Assembly (NCBI GenBank): GCA_035545535.1
Contig: DASZYF010000073.1
Coordinates: 1-17,427 of the forward strand
Length of the DNA stretch: 17,427 nt
Reading direction: 5' to 3'
Source of the DNA: DASZYF01 sp035545535
GTDB taxonomy: Bacteria > Actinomycetota > Actinomycetes > Mycobacteriales > CAJCIY01
Positions 14,259 to 17,427 of this stretch are shown here, piece by piece. Position numbers and translations under genes: made by a program. The notes beneath the pieces are model-generated. The model was not told the DNA's origin. It worked only from the letters and a program-made list of their open reading frames with translations, and ran no database searches. The stretch's first letter is position 1. Each line of letters starts with the position of its first letter.

Positions 14259-15137
14259 TCAGGCGCTGGCGTCGCTCCGCCAAGGCAGCGGACGTCCGAG
14301 CACGCCGAGCGCGTCGAGCTTCGCGTCAGGCTCGGCGTAGCGCTCCCGCAGCGCTGCCCTCGTCGCCTCCGTCATCGGGGCGGCCCGGTACGTGTTCTCG
14401 TAGACGCGGGGGTACTTCGGGAGCGAGTGGGGTCGCGCGCCGATGTGCGCCAGCACCCGGTTGTACGTCGCGTCGGTGTCGTCCGCCAGCTCGTCGCTGG
14501 TGAGCACGAGCAGCTGCTCGCGTGGGAAGACCGCGAGCCAGCGCTCGAGCTGCTCCGCGTAGAGGCCACGGCTGAAGTAGGAGTGGTCCCACCACTCGTG
14601 GCTGAAGTACGCGGGGTCGGCGATCATGCGCTCCTCCACGCCGGCGAGGCGCTGAGGTTCGGCCGCGAGCGCGTCGTCGAACGACAGGTCCTCGCGGCCG
14701 AGCCCGACCGCGTGCTGGTAGTGCGAGAACGCCCGGGCGACCGGGTCGCGCAGCAGGACGATCAGCCGCACGTCGGGGATGAGCTCGTGCACGCGCTGCG
14801 GCACGACCGGGTGGAAGACGTAGCCAGGGCTCGCCTCTCCGACGAGGGTCCCCGCCCGCACCCGGAGGGGGAAGTGCGCGCGGTAGGCGCGCTCACCGGT
14901 CGCGCCGTAGCGGTCGAAGTGGCTCGTCTCCTTCCACGGCGGCCCGGTGATCTCCGGGTGCTCGCGGAGGTACGCCCACAGCGCGGTGGTGCCGGCCTTC
15001 ATCGCGCCGATGACGATGAAGTCGGGCAGAGGTCGCCGGCCCGCCGAGAGCTTGCGGATGCCGAGCAGCGCCTTGCGGCCGGTGCTGCGCACGCCCGACG
15101 GGAGCATCGGGACGAGCTCCGACATCTGGCGGGCCAC
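14259..15137 (-). CDS. PAPS-dependent sulfotransferase
   Basis: A 292-residue sulfotransferase that should transfer sulfate from 3'-phosphoadenylyl sulfate to a hydroxyl or amine, releasing PAP. The 5'-phosphosulfate loop is IGAMKAGTT (Lys47 to Thr51). The 3'-phosphate site is LIVLLRDPVARAFSHY with Arg130 and Ser138. GEASPGY (Glu101) fits the catalytic strand of the heparan-sulfotransferase/NodH-like bacterial group. There is no signal peptide or membrane segment, so the acceptor is probably a cytosolic lipid, sugar or small molecule. The start is a GTG with little ribosome-binding signal; an in-frame ATG four codons on is an alternative. It converges with the membrane protein gene 20 bases away. 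A CysQ-like phosphatase at 10663 could clear its PAP by-product. The acceptor is unknown. Confidence 0.9.
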   Translation of the reverse strand: MARQMSELVPMLPSGVRSTGRKALLGIRKLSAGRRPLPDFIVIGAMKAGTTALWAYLREHPEITGPPWKETSHFDRYGATGERAYRAHFPLRVRAGTLVGEASPGYVFHPVVPQRVHELIPDVRLIVLLRDPVARAFSHYQHAVGLGREDLSFDDALAAEPQRLAGVEERMIADPAYFSHEWWDHSYFSRGLYAEQLERWLAVFPREQLLVLTSDELADDTDATYNRVLAHIGARPHSLPKYPRVYENTYRAAPMTEATRAALRERYAEPDAKLDALGVLGRPLPWRSDASA

Positions 15138-15187
15138 GACGTGACCGTAGCGAGCCGCCTCTCATCTGACCCACATCCGACGCCGGT

Positions 15188-15205
15188 CTGTGGGCCGATC
15201 CACAG
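15188..15205. repeat. Hairpin-forming inverted repeat between acyl-CoA dehydrogenase and sulfotransferase genes
   Basis: CTGTGG-GCCGAT-CCACAG has perfect 6-base arms with a 6-base loop. A further CCCACA at 15170-15175 can pair with TGTGGG at 15189-15194, giving an alternative fold. Both lie in the 74-base gap, downstream of one minus-strand gene and upstream of another. With no T-run on the minus strand it is a weak terminator candidate. An operator for the sulfotransferase gene is equally possible. Confidence 0.4.
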
Positions 15206-15211
15206 GCGGCG

Positions 15212-16300
15212 CTAGGTGAGGACTGTGGCGTCTCCGGGCGCAGGAGCGGTGGCCAGCCAGTCGCCGAGCTCGGCGAGCAGCGCGGACGCGCCACCCAGCA
15301 GGAGCTCGATCTGCTTGACCCAGAGGAAGTAGCGGTGCACCGGGTAGGTGATGTCCGCACCGATGCCCCCGTGCAGGTGCTGCGTGACGTGCACGCAGCG
15401 CTGCCCGCCGTCGGCCGCCCACCACGCAGCGGCGAGCGCCTCGCCCGTAGCGTCGTGCCCTTCGTCGAGGGCCCACGAGGCTTGCAGCGCGGCCGTCTGG
15501 ATGACGGTGGTGTCCACATAGGAGTCGGCGGCCTTCAACGCGACGCCCTGGAACGTCGACAGCGGCTTGCCGAACTGCTCACGGCTCGACGTGTGGTCGG
15601 CCGCCTGTCGCAGGGCGGCGTCGGTCGCGCCGCCGGCGATGGAGGCGAGGGCGACGCGCAGGCGCGTCGCGACGTCGCGCGCCGCGGCGGCGTCGCCGAT
15701 GCGGGTCACCGGGGCGCCGTCGACGTGCAGGTGGGCGGTCATCTCGCGGCTCGTCGACGCGGCGGGCTCCACGCGCGCGCCGCTCGCCGTCGGGTCGAGC
15801 GCGTACAGCCCGTCACGGGCCGGCAGCAGCACCAGCCCGGCGAGGTGCGCCCACGGGACGGCGGGCACCGTGCCCCGCGCGGTGCCACCGTCGATGACGA
15901 GCCCGGCGACGGTCACCGGCGGAGCGACCGTCAGCACGGCGTCGCCCGCGATGGCCGGTCCGACCCAGGCATCCCGGAGCTCGGGGCTCGCGTGCGTCGC
16001 GAGCGCCGCGGCGGCAACCGCGGTCCACGCGAGCGGCACGAGCACCACGCGCCGGCCGAGCTCGGTCAGTGCGACGTGCAGCCCGCACTGCCCGAGCCCC
16101 AGGCCGCCGTGCTCCTCGGCGACGGCGACACCGATGACGCCAGCGTCCGCGAGCACCTTCCACGCGGCGCGGTCGAACCGCTCGTCGGTCGATTCGGCGC
16201 TCTGCAGGCGTTCGACGGTGCCCGGTGCCTCGAGCAGGTCGGCGACGAGGCCACGCAGGTCGGTGAGCTCCTCGGGCAGCGTGAGGTCGAGACCGGTCAT
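15212..16300 (-). CDS. Acyl-CoA dehydrogenase-like subunit (beta type)
   Basis: A 362-residue acyl-CoA dehydrogenase-fold protein with the usual N-terminal helical, middle beta and C-terminal helical domains. The N-terminal EEHGGLGLG, the REQFGKPLSTFQGVALKAAD helix and the HLHGGIGADITYPVHRY loop are family landmarks, the last contributing to FAD binding across the subunit interface. The canonical catalytic Glu (in the YEGT motif of medium-chain enzymes) is replaced; the aligned stretch reads LLLGG. Together with short length, this resembles the non-catalytic partner of alpha2-beta2 enzymes of the FadE26-FadE27 and ChsE1-ChsE2 type known from sterol side-chain degradation. The ATG at 16300 overlaps the stop of the upstream gene by one base (TGATG), implying coupled synthesis. 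A TTG one codon earlier is a weaker alternative start. Confidence 0.88.
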   Translation of the reverse strand: MTGLDLTLPEELTDLRGLVADLLEAPGTVERLQSAESTDERFDRAAWKVLADAGVIGVAVAEEHGGLGLGQCGLHVALTELGRRVVLVPLAWTAVAAAALATHASPELRDAWVGPAIAGDAVLTVAPPVTVAGLVIDGGTARGTVPAVPWAHLAGLVLLPARDGLYALDPTASGARVEPAASTSREMTAHLHVDGAPVTRIGDAAAARDVATRLRVALASIAGGATDAALRQAADHTSSREQFGKPLSTFQGVALKAADSYVDTTVIQTAALQASWALDEGHDATGEALAAAWWAADGGQRCVHVTQHLHGGIGADITYPVHRYFLWVKQIELLLGGASALLAELGDWLATAPAPGDATVLT

Positions 16301-17427
16301 CAACGGGCCCTCCGCGCCATCTTCAGGCCGGCCGCCGCGACGATCTCGCGCTGCACCTCGTTCACACCGCCGCCGAACGTGTTGATCTGCGCCGACCGCG
16401 CGAGCCGTTCGACCCGGCCGTGCAGCAACGCGCCCGGCGAGCCGGGCCGCAGCCAGGCGCCGGCGCCGAGCACGCCGTTGAGGAGGCGGTAGACCTCGAC
16501 GTGCGCCTCGGTCCCGTAGAACTTCGTCGCCGAGCTGTCCGCGGGGTCGAGCCGGTCCCGGCCGAGCGAGTCGGCCATGCGCCAGTTGAGCAGCTTCATC
16601 CCCTCGAGGCGGGCGTACGCGCGGGCCAGGTCAGCGCGCACCCACGGGCGGTCGATGACGAGCCCGCCCTCCGCGGCGGTCGTCGCCTTGGCCCAGGTGA
16701 GCACCTCGAACCACATGCGCCAGGTGGCGCCGCCGAGTGCGGCCAGGCCGACCCGCTCGTGGTTGAGCTGCGTCGTGATCATCGACCAGCCGGCGCCCCG
16801 CTCGCCGACGAGGTTGTCCACCGGGACCCGCACGTCGTCGTAGTACGTGGCCGTGGTCATGATGTCGCCGACCGTGACGATCGGCGTCCACCGGAACCCG
16901 GGGGAGTCGGTCGGGCACAGCAGGATCGAGATGCCCTTGTGCTTCGGCAGGTCCGGGTCGGTGCGCGTCGCGAGCCAGATGAAGTCCGCCTGGTTCGCCC
17001 CGGAGGTGAAGACCTTGTTGCCGTTGACGACCCAGTGGTCGCCGTCGAGCACCGCCGACGTGCGCAGCGACGCGAGGTCGGTGCCGGACTCCGGTTCGGT
17101 GTAGCCGACGGCGAAGTTCACCTCGCCCGCGAGGATCTGCGGCAGGAAGCGCTGCTTCTGCTCCTCGGAGCCGAAGCGCATGAGGGCGGGGCCGATCGTG
17201 TTGACGGTGACGAACGGGAACGGCACGCCGGCGCGCTGCACCTCGTCGAAGAACACGTACTGGTCGATGGCCGGGCGTCCCTGACCGCCGTACTCCTTCG
17301 GCCAGCCGACGCCGAGCCAGCCGTCCTTGCCGAGGCGGCGGAACGCCTCCCGGGACTTCGGGTCGCCGTCACCCGGCGCGTTCAGGTCGTCGGTCGTCTC
17401 GGCGGCGAGGGCCTCGAGGTACGGGCG
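16300..17427 (-). CDS. Acyl-CoA dehydrogenase (alpha type), 5' end beyond the window
   Basis: The C-terminal 375 residues of an acyl-CoA dehydrogenase; the frame is open to the right edge (reading RPYLEALAAE there), so the N-terminus is missing. It oxidises an acyl-CoA to the 2-enoyl-CoA using FAD. Landmarks include GWPKEYGGQG, YTEPESGTDLASL (FAD-binding loop), VNGNKVFTSGANQADF, and the C-terminal TFGGGVNEVQREIVA. In the last motif Gly stands where medium-chain enzymes have catalytic Glu. An alternative base is the Glu encoded at 16603-16605 in ARLEGMKLLNWR, in the helix that carries it in isovaleryl-CoA dehydrogenase-like enzymes. It is translationally coupled to the beta-type gene downstream, and the two products probably form a heterotetramer. 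An internal GTG at 17256 is not the true start, because conserved family sequence continues upstream of it. Confidence 0.9.
   Translation of the reverse strand, partial: RPYLEALAAETTDDLNAPGDGDPKSREAFRRLGKDGWLGVGWPKEYGGQGRPAIDQYVFFDEVQRAGVPFPFVTVNTIGPALMRFGSEEQKQRFLPQILAGEVNFAVGYTEPESGTDLASLRTSAVLDGDHWVVNGNKVFTSGANQADFIWLATRTDPDLPKHKGISILLCPTDSPGFRWTPIVTVGDIMTTATYYDDVRVPVDNLVGERGAGWSMITTQLNHERVGLAALGGATWRMWFEVLTWAKATTAAEGGLVIDRPWVRADLARAYARLEGMKLLNWRMADSLGRDRLDPADSSATKFYGTEAHVEVYRLLNGVLGAGAWLRPGSPGALLHGRVERLARSAQINTFGGGVNEVQREIVAAAGLKMARRAR

Overview
The window is a densely coding (about 95%), very GC-rich chromosomal segment. Long reading frames occur on both strands, GTG starts are frequent, and stop/start overlaps of the TGATG and ATGA types are common. 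Gene content (P450 with a tiny 3Fe-4S ferredoxin, PF04909-type amidohydrolases, paired acyl-CoA dehydrogenases, an actinobacterial-type CysQ) fits a high-GC actinobacterium that degrades hydrophobic or cyclic organic compounds. I cannot place it further; Acidimicrobiia or a mycobacterial relative is only a guess. I see no rRNA, tRNA, CRISPR array, insertion sequence or integrase. No gene-free stretch exceeds about 170 bases.

Block 1 (45-4062, plus strand) is a tight five-gene unit: cytochrome P450, two tandem paralogous short-chain dehydrogenases (SDRs), an amidohydrolase-2 family enzyme, and a 62-residue ferredoxin. Genes overlap or sit within 6 bases of each other. A perfect inverted repeat (45-60) lies just before the P450 start. 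A secreted GH5 endoglycoceramidase-like hydrolase (4132-5706) and a TetR-family regulator (5729-6355) follow.

Block 2 (6419-10652, plus strand) is a second catabolic unit: amidohydrolase, SDR, amidohydrolase and an acetoacetate-decarboxylase-family protein. Its promoter region carries a TTGACG/TACAGT pair overlapped by a 17-bp near-palindrome, which is probably the operator of the adjacent TetR protein. Together the two blocks look like an oxidise-alcohol, dehydrogenate, cleave/decarboxylate pathway with an unknown substrate. This pathway is the most novel-looking content of the window.

Block 3 (10663-15137, mixed strands) has a sulfur theme: a CysQ-like phosphatase, a lipoprotein sulfatase on the minus strand, an integral membrane protein of the LPG-synthase/flippase type, and a PAPS-dependent sulfotransferase on the minus strand.

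Block 4 (15212 to the right edge, minus strand) is a pair of translationally coupled acyl-CoA dehydrogenase genes, the upstream one cut by the window edge. They resemble the two-subunit alpha2-beta2 enzymes used for sterol and other bulky acyl-CoA side chains, which suits the catabolic character of blocks 1 and 2.
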